In this document: positions 8,772 through 17,321 of the stretch, piece by piece
Position numbering within the stretch: the first letter of the stretch is position 1
Layout: each line of letters begins with the position of its first letter
Source: Sphingopyxis sp. UBA6723
Lineage (GTDB): Bacteria > Pseudomonadota > Alphaproteobacteria > Sphingomonadales > Sphingomonadaceae
Reading direction: 5' to 3'
Length of the DNA stretch: 64,000 nucleotides
NCBI RefSeq assembly: GCF_002454115.1
Contig: NZ_DKIH01000013.1
Coordinates: 381,717 to 445,716 of the forward strand
Made by a program: the position numbers and the translations under genes
The notes under the pieces: model-generated
The model's input: only the letters and a program-made list of their open reading frames with translations
The model's database searches: none
Told to the model about the DNA's origin: nothing

Positions 8772-9389
8772 TCAGCGATCGACGCGCCTGTGCGCCCGGC
8801 GCCAGATATCGACCTGCGCGGCAAAGCGCCGAAGCTGTTCGGTTCCGCCCTCGATGTCATTGTCGATCACGCGCGCCTCGCCGCTCGTTGAGCCCGACCG
8901 ATAGTGCAAGTAGAGGCCGTGCCGGGTTCTGGCGCCGAATTTCGCCGCGCTGGAACCGATGCCCAGCATCGCCAACCCAGCTGTTTCGGGCAGGCGATCG
9001 GCGCGATCGAAGATCGCGGTATCAATATGCTCGACGGCCAACTTGCCGGGCATCGCGCCAAAGCTCGGGTGAAAATGCAGCTGGCCGCCCTCGATCTTGA
9101 TCGCGACGGCGCGGGTAAGCGCACGCTTTGCGTAGCGCCCGACATAAAACAGACCGACGACGCTCGTCCCCAGCAGCAGGGTTATTTTAAGCGGCAGAAA
9201 TGGATCCGGACGCGGCGCTGGCATCGGCAGCACCAGCCCGCCCGGCAGCGCCTGCGTTGTCGGCGCGCGGTAATTTCGTTCGTCCAGCATCACGAAAGCC
9301 AGCGAAAAGGCGGCCGCCGTCATGATGGCGAAGACCACCGCCTTGAACGCGTTTCCGATACGCGAAAAATGGAGGATCGTGGGGTTCAT
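8772..9389 (-). CDS. Membrane protein with two N-terminal helices and a PH-like cytosolic domain
   Basis: 205 residues, family not recognised. Helices near residues 15-35 and 68-85 bracket a short Pro-rich periplasmic loop. A beta-rich stretch (AVAIKIEGGQLHFHP, then GLYLHYRS) has the flavour of bacterial PH-like domains, which is an inference from pattern. The start ATG precedes NPTILHFSRIGNAF. It is followed by the PAP2 and 142-residue membrane protein genes on the same strand, so the three may form an envelope operon. Confidence 0.7.
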   Translation of the reverse strand: MNPTILHFSRIGNAFKAVVFAIMTAAAFSLAFVMLDERNYRAPTTQALPGGLVLPMPAPRPDPFLPLKITLLLGTSVVGLFYVGRYAKRALTRAVAIKIEGGQLHFHPSFGAMPGKLAVEHIDTAIFDRADRLPETAGLAMLGIGSSAAKFGARTRHGLYLHYRSGSTSGEARVIDNDIEGGTEQLRRFAAQVDIWRRAHRRVDR

Positions 9390-9515
9390 CGCGCGGGCCG
9401 TTGCAGCGTCATATGTGAGCCGTCGTGGGGGGCTTCTGCGGACAGCGCAAGCACGGCTTGGTACCGGTCCATCTAATGCGACGACTGGTACGCTGCACCA
9501 CGACAAAAATACTCT

Positions 9516-9586
9516 CGTCATTATCCCGAGCAGACGTAAACCGCTTTGGATTGCTTCTCCCGGCTTTCGCCGGGATCGCAATGACG
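9516..9586. repeat. Family D palindromic repeat (degenerate copy)
   Basis: CGTCAT at one end and ATGACG at the other, with a strong hairpin TCCCGGC..GCCGGGA in the right half and a decayed left half. It fills most of the roughly 230-base gap between lpdA and the 205-residue membrane protein gene, in which I see no gene. Better copies lie at 46751 and 53729. Confidence 0.65.
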
Positions 9587-9618
9587 GGACAAGAGTGCAG
9601 CGCTGATGAATGAGGCCG

Positions 9619-11031
9619 TCAGATATGCAGCGGCCGCCCGAATGCCGCCAGCACGCCCTCGTGCATCGTTTCGCTGAGCGTCGGATGCGGGAAGACGGTG
9701 CCGATGAAATCATCTTCGACCAGCTCGGCGGTCTTTCCGATCGTATAGCCCTGGATCAGTTCGGTGACCTCGGCGCCGATCATGTGCGCGCCGAGCAGTT
9801 CGCCAGTCTTCGCATCGAACACGGTCTTGGTGAAGCCTTCGGATTCGCCGAGCGCAATTGCCTTGCCGTTGCCGATGAAGGGGAAGGTTCCGGCCTTGAC
9901 CTCGTACCCCAGTTCCTTGGCCTTCGCTTCGGTCAGCCCGACGCTGGCAATCTGCGGGCGGCAATAGGTGCAGCCGGGGATGTTGCGCGGGTCCATCGCG
10001 TGCGGGTGGCCTCCCGCAATCGCCTCGACCGAGATCACCGATTCGTGCATCGCCTTGTGCGCCAGCCATGGCGGCGCAGTAACGTCGCCGATCGCCCAGA
10101 TGCCGGGGACGTTGGTGCGGCACATCGCGTCGGTGTCGATATGGCCCTTGGTCGTCTTTACGCCGAGCGCTTCGAGGCCGATATTTTCGGTGTTCGGGAC
10201 GATGCCGATCGCGACGATCGCGTGGCTGAATTCGGCGCTTTCGGTCTTGCCGTCCTTGGTCTTGATCTTCGCGGTGACGCCGTTGGCGGTCGCCTTCAGT
10301 TCTTCGACCCCGGCGCCGGTGAAGATCGTCATGCCCTGTTTCTTGAGCTGCTTTTCAAGGAACGCCGACACATCGGCATCCTCGACCGGGACCAATCGGT
10401 CGAGCATTTCGACCACGGTCACCTCGGCGCCCATGTCGCTGTAGAAGCTCGCAAATTCGATCCCGATTGCGCCCGATCCGATGACGAGCAATTTCTTGGG
10501 CATTTCGGGCGGGACCAGCGCGTGGCGATAGGTCCAGATGCGCTTGCCGTCGGCGGGCGCGAACGGCAGGTCGCGGGCGCGGGCGCCGGTCGCGACGATG
10601 ATGTTCTTGGCGCTGAGGGTTTCGGTCCCCTTCTCGCCCTTCACTTCGAGCTTGCCCAAACCACCGTTAGGCGCTGCGGTCAGCTTGCCCTCGCCCATAT
10701 GGACGGTGATCTTGTGCTTCTTCATCAGGAAGGCGACGCCCTGGCTCAGCTGCTTCGCAACGCCACGGCTGCGTTTGACGACCGCGTCGATGTCGGCGCT
10801 GATCTGCTGGGCGATCAGGCCGTAATCGCCTGCATGCTGCATATAATGATAGATTTCGGCCGACCGCAGCAGCGCCTTGGTGGGGATGCAGCCCCAGTTG
10901 AGGCAGATGCCGCCGAGATTCTCGCGCTCGACGATCGCGGTTTTCAGGCCGAGCTGCGCCGCGCGGATCGCCGCGACATAGCCGCCGGGGCCGGAACCGA
11001 GGACGATGAGGTCGTAAGAGGTGTCAGCCAT
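9619..11031 (-). CDS. lpdA: Dihydrolipoyl dehydrogenase (E3)
   Basis: 470 residues. FAD-binding LIVLGSGPGGYVAAIRAAQ is at the N-terminus, the redox disulfide is in GGICLNWGCIPTKAL, the NAD-binding glycine motif is VIGSGAIGIEFASFY, and the C-terminal interface holds PHPTLSETMHEG with the catalytic His. It reoxidises dihydrolipoamide on E2 of the pyruvate (and possibly other) dehydrogenase complexes. GGAG precedes the ATG but lies inside the C-terminal codons of the DUF559 gene upstream, and the two coding regions overlap by 8 bases. E2 follows further upstream on the same strand. E1 genes are not in the window. Confidence 0.97.
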   Translation of the reverse strand: MADTSYDLIVLGSGPGGYVAAIRAAQLGLKTAIVERENLGGICLNWGCIPTKALLRSAEIYHYMQHAGDYGLIAQQISADIDAVVKRSRGVAKQLSQGVAFLMKKHKITVHMGEGKLTAAPNGGLGKLEVKGEKGTETLSAKNIIVATGARARDLPFAPADGKRIWTYRHALVPPEMPKKLLVIGSGAIGIEFASFYSDMGAEVTVVEMLDRLVPVEDADVSAFLEKQLKKQGMTIFTGAGVEELKATANGVTAKIKTKDGKTESAEFSHAIVAIGIVPNTENIGLEALGVKTTKGHIDTDAMCRTNVPGIWAIGDVTAPPWLAHKAMHESVISVEAIAGGHPHAMDPRNIPGCTYCRPQIASVGLTEAKAKELGYEVKAGTFPFIGNGKAIALGESEGFTKTVFDAKTGELLGAHMIGAEVTELIQGYTIGKTAELVEDDFIGTVFPHPTLSETMHEGVLAAFGRPLHI

Positions 11032-11551
11032 TATGGGCTCCTGCAAAAGCCCCTCTCCCCTTGCGGGAGAGGGGTTGGGGTGTGGGGTCGGCGCGCGTCT
11101 GCGCGCCTGAAGAATCGATTGCGCGCAATATCGCTTCGGCAACGCTATCACTGTTGGTCAGCACGTCGTTGTTCCAGAAGCGCAGGATGCGGAAACCTTG
11201 CGTGGTCAGATAGGCATCGCGGTCGGAGTCATGAGGATTCTCGGCATGTTGCCCGCCGTCGGCTTCAACGATCAGCCGATGTTCGAAGCAGATGAAGTCG
11301 GCGATGTAGAGGTCGTCGATTATGACCTGCCGCCGCCATCGCAGGTCGGCCAATCGCTTGGCACGCAGGATCGACCAGAGGCGACGTTCGGCATCGGTGG
11401 GGTTGGAGCGCATCGCGCGGGCGCGGTCCAGCAAGAGGGCTTTGCGGGCGAGAACTTCGGAAAGAGTCTTTTGCGCCGCAGACGCGGCGCGGACCCCACT
11501 CCCCAACCCCTCTCCCGCAAGGGGAGAGGGGCTTTGGCCCTTCGCGGACAT
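11024..11551 (-). CDS. DUF559 (VSR-like, PD-(D/E)XK-fold) protein with repeat-encoded ends
   Basis: 175 residues. The core (about residues 45-145) is classic DUF559: NPTDAERRLWSILRAKRLA, then IADFICFEHRLIVEADGGQH and QGFRILRFWNNDVL. The D..E-x-D-GGQH acidic cluster resembles VSR/restriction-like nuclease sites; activity of the family is not established. The first 25 and last 20 residues (PSPLAGEGLGSGV, TPQPLSRKGRG) are translated from the terminal inverted repeats. The ATG lies one base after the pdhC stop, and the stop lies 8 bases inside lpdA, so the gene is wedged into the operon with no spacer. The native start may be an internal Met or Leu before the core. Confidence 0.85.
   Translation of the reverse strand: MSAKGQSPSPLAGEGLGSGVRAASAAQKTLSEVLARKALLLDRARAMRSNPTDAERRLWSILRAKRLADLRWRRQVIIDDLYIADFICFEHRLIVEADGGQHAENPHDSDRDAYLTTQGFRILRFWNNDVLTNSDSVAEAILRAIDSSGAQTRADPTPQPLSRKGRGAFAGAHNG
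11047..11534 (-). mobile_element. 488-base unit: DUF559 core bounded by ~60-base inverted repeats (family E)
   Basis: The left end starts AAGCCCCTCTCCCCTTGCGG. The right end is its reverse complement, identical over the first 34 bases and similar over about 60, including the GTGGGGTC and CGCGTCTGCG blocks. Each end is itself a hairpin. Nothing but the DUF559 coding region lies between. Similar hairpin pairs without a gene occur at 14815 and 35894. No target-site duplication is visible, so mobility is inferred from the structure. Confidence 0.6.
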
Positions 11552-11552
11552 T

Positions 11553-12890
11553 TTACGCCACCAGCCCCAGCGGGTTCTCCACCAGTTCCTTGAAGGTCTT
11601 CATCAGCAGCGCGCCATCGGCGCCGTCGATCGCGCGGTGGTCAAAGCTACCCGTTGCCGACATGACGGTTGCGATCGCCAGCGCGTCGTCGACGACATAA
11701 GGCCGCTTTTCGCCCGCGCCGATCGCCATGATCATCGCTTGCGGCGGATTGATCACCGCGGTGAATTGCTTGATCCCCATCATGCCCATGTTCGAGATGC
11801 TGGCGGTGCCGCCCTGATATTCGCTGGGCTGGAGCTTGCCTTCCTTGGCTTTCGCGGCAAGCTCGGCCATTTCGGTAGAGATTTTCGACATCGACTTGCC
11901 GCCGGCGTCGGTGATGATCGGAGTGATCAGGCCGCCGGGGATGCTGACCGCGACCGAGATGTCGGCGCGGCTGTACTGGCGCATGACATCGCCGCCGAAG
12001 CTGACGTTACAGGCAGGGACGCGTTCGAGCGCGACCGCGAGCGCCTTGATCAGCATGTCGTTGACGCTGAGCTTGACCCCGCGGCTTTCGAGGCTGGCGT
12101 TGAGCTCGCCGCGCAGCTTGAGCAGCGCGTCGAGGCGGATGTCGACGGTCAGGTAGATGTGCGGCGCTTCCTGCATCGACTGGGTCAGGCGGCGCGCGAT
12201 CGTCTTGCGCATGCCGCTAAGCTTGGTGTCCTCGTGCGGGATGCCGAAATCGGGGATCGGGCCTGCGGGCGACGCCGCTGCCGAGACCGCCGGAGTCGGC
12301 GCCGTGCCGACAGCGGCCCCCGCCTGCGCGGGGGCGACGGATGTAGCTGCGCCATCTAGGTCGTCCTTGACGATGCGGCCGCCGGGGCCGGTGCCGGTGA
12401 TCGTCGCCAGGTCGATGCCGCGCTCGGCGGCGAGACGCTTGGCGAGCGGGCTGGCCTTGATGCGGTCGCCCGATGCCGCGGGGGCAGCAGCTGACTTATC
12501 CGGCGCCCCCGCGGAGGCGGGGGCCGCTGGAGTTGGAGCGCTACTGCTAGCGGCCCCCGCCTGCGCGGGGGCGACGTCTTGGGGTTCCGCGGCCTTCGCC
12601 TCTTCCTTGGCAGCGGGCGCCGGAGCAGCCTTCGCGCCCGCATCCTCGCCTTCACCCGTGATCACCGCAATCACGGTGCCGACCTTCACGCCATCCGTAC
12701 CCTCGGCGACGAGAATCTGGCTCACCACACCCTCGTCGATCGCTTCAAATTCCATCGTCGCCTTGTCGGTCTCGATCTCGGCCAGCAGGTCGCCCGATTT
12801 GACGGTGTCGCCCTCCTTGACCAGCCATTTGGCCAGCGTGCCTTCCTCCATCGTTGGCGAGAGGGCGGGCATTTTCAGTTCGATTGGCAT
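11553..12890 (-). CDS. pdhC: Pyruvate dehydrogenase E2, dihydrolipoamide acetyltransferase
   Basis: 445 residues. A lipoyl domain at 1-80 carries the attachment Lys-43 in IETDKATMEFEA. A long Ala/Pro linker follows, then a subunit-binding domain near 140-175 (KASPLAKRLAAERGIDL), a second Ala/Pro linker, and the catalytic domain, which ends with SFDHRAIDGADGALLM (DHRxxDG). It transfers acetyl groups from E1 to CoA. Both linkers contain DVAPAQAGA/SVAPAQAGA blocks that are translated palindromic repeats. It is first in the visible operon with the DUF559 gene and lpdA, and divergent from a universal stress gene. Confidence 0.96.
   Translation of the reverse strand: MPIELKMPALSPTMEEGTLAKWLVKEGDTVKSGDLLAEIETDKATMEFEAIDEGVVSQILVAEGTDGVKVGTVIAVITGEGEDAGAKAAPAPAAKEEAKAAEPQDVAPAQAGAASSSAPTPAAPASAGAPDKSAAAPAASGDRIKASPLAKRLAAERGIDLATITGTGPGGRIVKDDLDGAATSVAPAQAGAAVGTAPTPAVSAAASPAGPIPDFGIPHEDTKLSGMRKTIARRLTQSMQEAPHIYLTVDIRLDALLKLRGELNASLESRGVKLSVNDMLIKALAVALERVPACNVSFGGDVMRQYSRADISVAVSIPGGLITPIITDAGGKSMSKISTEMAELAAKAKEGKLQPSEYQGGTASISNMGMMGIKQFTAVINPPQAMIMAIGAGEKRPYVVDDALAIATVMSATGSFDHRAIDGADGALLMKTFKELVENPLGLVA
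12316..12335. repeat. Single palindromic hairpin inside pdhC (second linker)
   Basis: A 20-base hairpin identical to the right-hand hairpin of the 12505 unit, with the same upstream AGCGG shoulder, in frame at pdhC codons 186-192. It encodes the second APAQAGA block. Confidence 0.75.
12505..12572. repeat. Palindromic hairpin pair inside pdhC (first linker)
   Basis: Two inverted 20-base hairpins of type GCCCCCGC..GCGGGGGC, separated by a 28-base spacer with CGCTGG/CTAGCGG shoulders, lie in frame within pdhC codons 107-129. They resemble the intergenic family A hairpins but with different flanks. Confidence 0.75.
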
Positions 12891-13049
12891 GGTAAGGCAT
12901 GTTCCCTGTCAGTCTTGCAGGCATTGCCTGCCGCTACGGCTTGTTCCTCGCCTTAAGCATTGCGGCGGTCAAGGTCCAGCGGGGCAAACTTGCCTTTCAT
13001 ACGAATGTGACGCACTCTCCACGCACAAAAAGCATAGGGGGTCGGGGCG

Positions 13050-13505
13050 ATGCGGACATATCTGGTGGTGATCGACGACAGTCCCGAGGCGTCGCTGGCG
13101 CTGCGCTTTGCCGCGCGCCGCGCGGCGCGGACCGGCGGCGGGGTCGCGGTGCTGGCGATCGTGACGCCGCAGGACTTTGTCGCCTTTGGCGCCGTGCAGG
13201 CGACGATCGAGGCCGAAGCGCGCGAACATGCCGAAGAACTGGTCGCCGCCGCTGCCGACGCGGTGGTGCAGGAAGCCGGGGTGACGCCGCAGATCATGGT
13301 CAAATCGGGCAAGCCCGCCGATGTCGTGCGCGAGGTGATCAACGCCAGCGACGAGATTGCGGCGCTGGTGCTGGCGACCGCGGCGAACGGTGCGCCGGGG
13401 CCACTGGTCGCGCATTTCACCGGACAGGACGCGGGAACGCTGCCCTGCCCGGTGATGATCGTGCCGGGCGGGATAGACCTCGCGCGGCTCGATGCGCTGA
13501 GTTAG
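13050..13505 (+). CDS. Universal stress protein (UspA family)
   Basis: 151 residues matching one Usp domain: the N-terminal strand RTYLVVIDDSPEASLALRFA, a central QIMVKSGKPADVVREVI (the usual GxP/ADxI region) and the C-terminal strand CPVMIVPGG. The glycine-rich ATP-binding loop is poorly conserved (NGAPGPLVAHFTG), so nucleotide binding is uncertain. It lies divergent to pdhC. Its last 4 bases overlap the convergent 130-residue membrane protein gene. Confidence 0.85.
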   Translation: MRTYLVVIDDSPEASLALRFAARRAARTGGGVAVLAIVTPQDFVAFGAVQATIEAEAREHAEELVAAAADAVVQEAGVTPQIMVKSGKPADVVREVINASDEIAALVLATAANGAPGPLVAHFTGQDAGTLPCPVMIVPGGIDLARLDALS

Positions 13506-13894
13506 ACGGTGATCGTGCGCGGCAAAGCGGCCGCGCCCTTGGCTTCGTAGATCGCGAAAACCAGCACACCGATCGCCTGCACGATGACGACCGCAATGCC
13601 GATCGCGGTCATCTGGCCCGCAAACATCGCCAGCACCGCAAAGCTGGCGATCACCCAGCCGAGGTTTCCGATCGCGATCAGGTTCGCGAGGCCTTTGCTC
13701 GGCGTCTTTTGATACGCGACGAACAGCATCAGCAGCGCCGACGGCAGCCCGATCCTGCCCGCGACGGTCACCAGTTCGGAGGGGAGGCCGAGCAGGGTGG
13801 CGACCGTCGCAGTCGCAAAGACGCAAAAGACGAACAATCCGGTGCAGGTGATGGCATCGATGATCAACGTGTTCTTGAGGGTGAAGAGGGACAT
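13502..13894 (-). CDS. Small four-helix membrane protein, function unknown
   Basis: 130 residues with four predicted membrane spans (ITCTGLFVFCVFATATVA, GLPSALLMLFVAY, WVIASFAVLAMFAG, IGIAVVIVQAIGVLVFAIYE). An AGGAGAA lies 6 bases before the chosen ATG, which decides the start. It is divergent from the XRE regulator with about 120 bases between, an arrangement often seen when the regulator controls the neighbour. I do not recognise a named family with certainty. Confidence 0.78.
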   Translation of the reverse strand: MSLFTLKNTLIIDAITCTGLFVFCVFATATVATLLGLPSELVTVAGRIGLPSALLMLFVAYQKTPSKGLANLIAIGNLGWVIASFAVLAMFAGQMTAIGIAVVIVQAIGVLVFAIYEAKGAAALPRTITV

Positions 13895-14016
13895 TGGGGT
13901 TCTCCTTTTTGGACGACCCGCTCCATCTGCCGCCGAAAATGCGGCCCGTCGATTACGCGAGAGGTAATGGAAAAGCCGAAAGCCGGGGTATAGCTTTCGC
14001 GGCAAAGGAGATTATC

Positions 14017-14811
14017 ATGCAACCCGCACCGCTCGGCACCCAACTCCGCGAATGGCGCAGCCGCCGCCGGATGAGCCAGATGGACCTGGCGCTCGATACC
14101 GATATCTCGACCCGGCATCTGAGCTTCATCGAAACGGGGCGCTCGAAACCGAGCGCGCAGATGCTCCAGCGCATCGCCGACTGCTTGCAAGTCCCGCACC
14201 GCGCGCGCAATGCGCTGCTGCTCGCCGCCGGCTACGCGCCCGATTATCAGGAACGCCCGCTCGACAGCCACGAAATGGCGGGGGTCCGCGCGATCGTCGA
14301 GCATGTGCTGAAGGGGCATGAGCCCTACCCGGCGCTGGCGGTCGATCGCCACTGGAACCTGGTCGCTGCGAACGGCGCGATCGCGATCCTGACGGCGCAG
14401 GTCGCGCCCGCGCTGCTGGCCCCGCCGGTCAATGTGCTGCGCATCGCGCTGCATCCCGAGGGGCTGGCGCCGCAGATCGTCAACTATGGCGAATGGCGCG
14501 CGCATGTATTGGAACGGCTAGACGTCCAGATTGCCGCGAGCGCCGATGCGGGATTGATCGCATTGCGCGACGAGCTGGCGGGCTATGCGGTGCGGAGCGA
14601 CGAACATAGCGCCGAGCATCTCGACAGCCACGCCAGCAGCATCGCGGTGCCGCTGATCCTCAATACCGATGCCGGGCGGATTTCGTTCGTGTCTACGGTG
14701 ACGATTTTCGGTACGCCGGTAGATATCACGCTGTCGGAGCTGGCGATCGAGGCGTTTTTTCCGGCGGATGCGGAGAGTGCGGCGTTGTTGCAGAAATTGG
14801 CGGGGAGATAG
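14017..14811 (+). CDS. XRE-family transcriptional regulator with MmyB-like ligand-binding domain
   Basis: 264 residues. The N-terminal helix-turn-helix (RRRMSQMDLALDTDISTRHLSFIETGRSKPS, about residues 17-47) is followed by the MmyB-like domain: APDYQERPLD, a PALAVDRHWNLVAANGA strand with the PAS-like fold, then DEHSAEHLDSHASSIAVPL and a terminal LSELAIEAFFPAD. AAAGGAG sits 6 bases before the ATG. MmyB-type domains are thought to bind fatty acids in some structures. The likely target is the divergent 130-residue membrane protein gene. Confidence 0.9.
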   Translation: MQPAPLGTQLREWRSRRRMSQMDLALDTDISTRHLSFIETGRSKPSAQMLQRIADCLQVPHRARNALLLAAGYAPDYQERPLDSHEMAGVRAIVEHVLKGHEPYPALAVDRHWNLVAANGAIAILTAQVAPALLAPPVNVLRIALHPEGLAPQIVNYGEWRAHVLERLDVQIAASADAGLIALRDELAGYAVRSDEHSAEHLDSHASSIAVPLILNTDAGRISFVSTVTIFGTPVDITLSELAIEAFFPADAESAALLQKLAGR

Positions 14812-14814
14812 GCT

Positions 14815-14944
14815 AAGCCCCTCCCCGTCAGGGGAGGGGTTGGGGTGGGGTCTGTCGGCGTAGCGCAAGGCTGCCGAACCCCACCCGCTGCGACTAACGA
14901 ACAAGTTCGGAAGTCTCGCTGCCCTCCCCTGAAGGGGAGGGTTT
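14815..14944. repeat. Family E two-hairpin repeat without a gene
   Basis: The left hairpin CCCCTCCCC..GGGGAGGGG is followed by TTGGGGTGGGGTC. The right end has the reverse-oriented CCCTCCCC..GGGGAGGG hairpin with an AACCCCACCC shoulder. It lies exactly between the convergent XRE regulator and rnr. It shares the hairpin-plus-TTGGGG..GTGGGGTC plan with the ends of the DUF559 unit at 11047. Confidence 0.8.
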
Positions 14945-14951
14945 AATCAGG

Positions 14952-17258
14952 TCAGCGCCGCCGCCCCTTATGCTTGATATTCGCCGGCCGCCCGCGCTTG
15001 CCGACGACATGCTTGCCCGCCTTGTCCTTCAGGCCGTCGCGCCGTGGCCCGCGATTGCGATATCCGCCCTCGGGCGCATCGGGCAGCTCGAAACGCAGCG
15101 CCCCGCTGATCGGATTGGCATCGATCAACCGCAGGTCGAGCCGCTCGCCGACGGTAAAACTCACCCGCCCATGCTCGCTGTCGAGCGTCCGCGCCTTTTC
15201 GTCATAGAAAAAGCGTTCGTTCCCCAATGTCGAAACCGGCACCAGCCCATCGCCGCCGAGCCCGTCGACCGTCGCGAAAAATCCGAACGGCTGCACCCCG
15301 GTGATCCGCGCCTGGACGATCTCGCCCTTCTTGCTCGACAGATAGGCCGCAACATAACGATCGACCGTCTCGCGCTCCGCCTCCATCGCGCGGCGTTCGA
15401 GCGCGCTGATCGCCTCGCCGATGCGCGAGAGCCCCTTGGCATCGGCCTCGCCTAGCCCGGTGCGCTCGGGCAGCCCCTTGGGCTTGCCGGGCACCTCAAG
15501 CTTGTAACTGTCGACCAGCGCGCGATGCACGATCAGGTCGGCGTAGCGGCGGATCGGCGAGGTGAAATGCGCATAAGAGCCGAGTGCGAGGCCGAAATGG
15601 CCCGCATTGGCAGGGCCATAATAGGCCTGCGTCTGGCTGCGCAAAATCGCCTGCATGATCTCGGGCAACCGGTCGTCTTGCGAAAAGCCGTCGATTAGGC
15701 GGTTGAATACCGCGGGCGTGATCACCTGCCCCAGCGCGAAGCTCTGCTCGAAGGTTTCGAGATAATCCTTGAGGCTGACCAGCTTCTCACGGCTCGGCGG
15801 CTCATGGATGCGGTACATCACCGGCGATTTCTTCGCCTCAAGCGCTTTTGCCGCCGCGACGTTGGCCGCGATCATATAATCCTCGATCAGCCGCATCGAA
15901 TCGAGCCGGTCGCGGACGCGGATTTCGGCGATCCCGCCCGCCTCGTCGAGGATCACCTGCCGTTCGGGCAGATCGAGGTCGAGCGGCGCGCGGGCGGCGC
16001 GGGCCTTGGCGAGCAGCGCCCAGCAGGCCCACAGGTTTTGCAGCGTCGGGAGCACATCGGCATCCCAATCCTCGCGCGGCGCAGCGGCATCATACGCCGC
16101 TTGCGCATGCTCATAGGCAATGTTCGCGCGCAGCCGCACCAGCGCGCGCGTAAACCGCCATGACGTCACCTTGCCCTGCTTGTCGATGACGAGATGGCAC
16201 GCCAGCGCCGCCCGGTCCTGCCCGGCTTTTAGCGAGCAGACGCCAGCCGACAGTGTTTCGGGGAGCATTGGGACGACCTGGTCGGGAAAATAGACGCTGT
16301 TGCCGCGCCGCCGCGCCTCGCGGTCGAGCGCGCCGTCGGGGCGGACATAATAGCTGACATCGGCGATCGCGACGATCGCACGGAAACCGCCCTTGTTCGC
16401 TCCATCGGTGTCGGGCTCCGCCCACACCGCATCGTCATGATCGCGTGCATCGATCGGGTCGATCGCGACGATCGGCAAGTCACGCAAATCCTCGCGGCCG
16501 TCGGGGGTCAGCGGCAGCTTCGCGGCAATCTCTGCTTCGGCAATCGTTTCGACGCCGAACACATGCGGGATTTCGTGGCGCGCGATCGCGATCATGCTGA
16601 GCGACTTCGGCGCAAATGGATCGCCCAGACGCTCAACGACTTTTGCCTTGATCGCCGGACCGCGCCCGGCCAGTTCGGCGCGCACGAGATCGCCGATATT
16701 GGCGTCGCCCTTGTCGGCCACCGCAAAATCATAACGCGCCCGCTTGTCGGCGGGACGCAGCCACAGGATCGGTTTGCCCCCCGGCCCCATATCCTCGACG
16801 AGCACGCCGATCACGGTCTCGCCGCCCGCCTGCAATTTCTTCATCGGGTGCGCGACATGGCCGCCGCCGCGTTCTTCGGTGCGCGCGAGGATGCGGTCGC
16901 CCATGCCCAGCGCACCCTTGCGCCCCTGCTCCATCACGCGAAGGCGCGGCGCCGGTTCGGCCCCTTCCCAATGTTCAGGAACCGCCCAGACCGTGCCGCC
17001 GTCAATCGCCGCAACGCGCAGCACCGTCACCCGCGGCAACCCGCCATGCTTGTGAAATGCCCTGCCCGGCGCCAGATCGACCAACCCCTCGTCGGTCATG
17101 TCTTTGAGCAGCGCCTTCAACGCTATCTTCTCAGCCCCATGCAATCCGAAATGCCTGGCGATCTCGCGCTTGCCGACCGCCTCGTCCGACGCGGTGATAA
17201 AATCGATGATCTGTTGGCTGCTGGGCAGGCCGGGCGAGAGGTTCGGACGCTTTTTCAT
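14952..17258 (-). CDS. rnr: Ribonuclease R
   Basis: 768 residues, usual length. An N-terminal winged-helix region (GKREIARHFGLHGAEKIALK) and cold-shock-like domains precede the RNB catalytic domain, which shows the metal-binding Asp cluster IVAIDPIDARDHDDAV and further blocks such as GNSVYFPDQVVPMLPE and SPIRRYADLIVHR. An S1 domain (IVQARITGVQPFGFF) and a Lys/Arg-rich tail (RPANIKHKGRRR) follow. It is a 3'-5' exoribonuclease that degrades structured RNA. It is followed on its strand only by the repeat at 14815. Confidence 0.97.
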   Translation of the reverse strand: MKKRPNLSPGLPSSQQIIDFITASDEAVGKREIARHFGLHGAEKIALKALLKDMTDEGLVDLAPGRAFHKHGGLPRVTVLRVAAIDGGTVWAVPEHWEGAEPAPRLRVMEQGRKGALGMGDRILARTEERGGGHVAHPMKKLQAGGETVIGVLVEDMGPGGKPILWLRPADKRARYDFAVADKGDANIGDLVRAELAGRGPAIKAKVVERLGDPFAPKSLSMIAIARHEIPHVFGVETIAEAEIAAKLPLTPDGREDLRDLPIVAIDPIDARDHDDAVWAEPDTDGANKGGFRAIVAIADVSYYVRPDGALDREARRRGNSVYFPDQVVPMLPETLSAGVCSLKAGQDRAALACHLVIDKQGKVTSWRFTRALVRLRANIAYEHAQAAYDAAAPREDWDADVLPTLQNLWACWALLAKARAARAPLDLDLPERQVILDEAGGIAEIRVRDRLDSMRLIEDYMIAANVAAAKALEAKKSPVMYRIHEPPSREKLVSLKDYLETFEQSFALGQVITPAVFNRLIDGFSQDDRLPEIMQAILRSQTQAYYGPANAGHFGLALGSYAHFTSPIRRYADLIVHRALVDSYKLEVPGKPKGLPERTGLGEADAKGLSRIGEAISALERRAMEAERETVDRYVAAYLSSKKGEIVQARITGVQPFGFFATVDGLGGDGLVPVSTLGNERFFYDEKARTLDSEHGRVSFTVGERLDLRLIDANPISGALRFELPDAPEGGYRNRGPRRDGLKDKAGKHVVGKRGRPANIKHKGRRR

Positions 17259-17321
17259 TGCCCGTGGCTATAGGCCCGCCAACGCACTTTACCAAGCGAT
17301 CAACGGCGGGATCCGCACCGG

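Noticed and set aside
11047..11534. Target-site duplication around the DUF559 unit
   Set aside because: Flanks outside the repeats share no direct repeat longer than chance, so insertion by a classical transposase is not shown.
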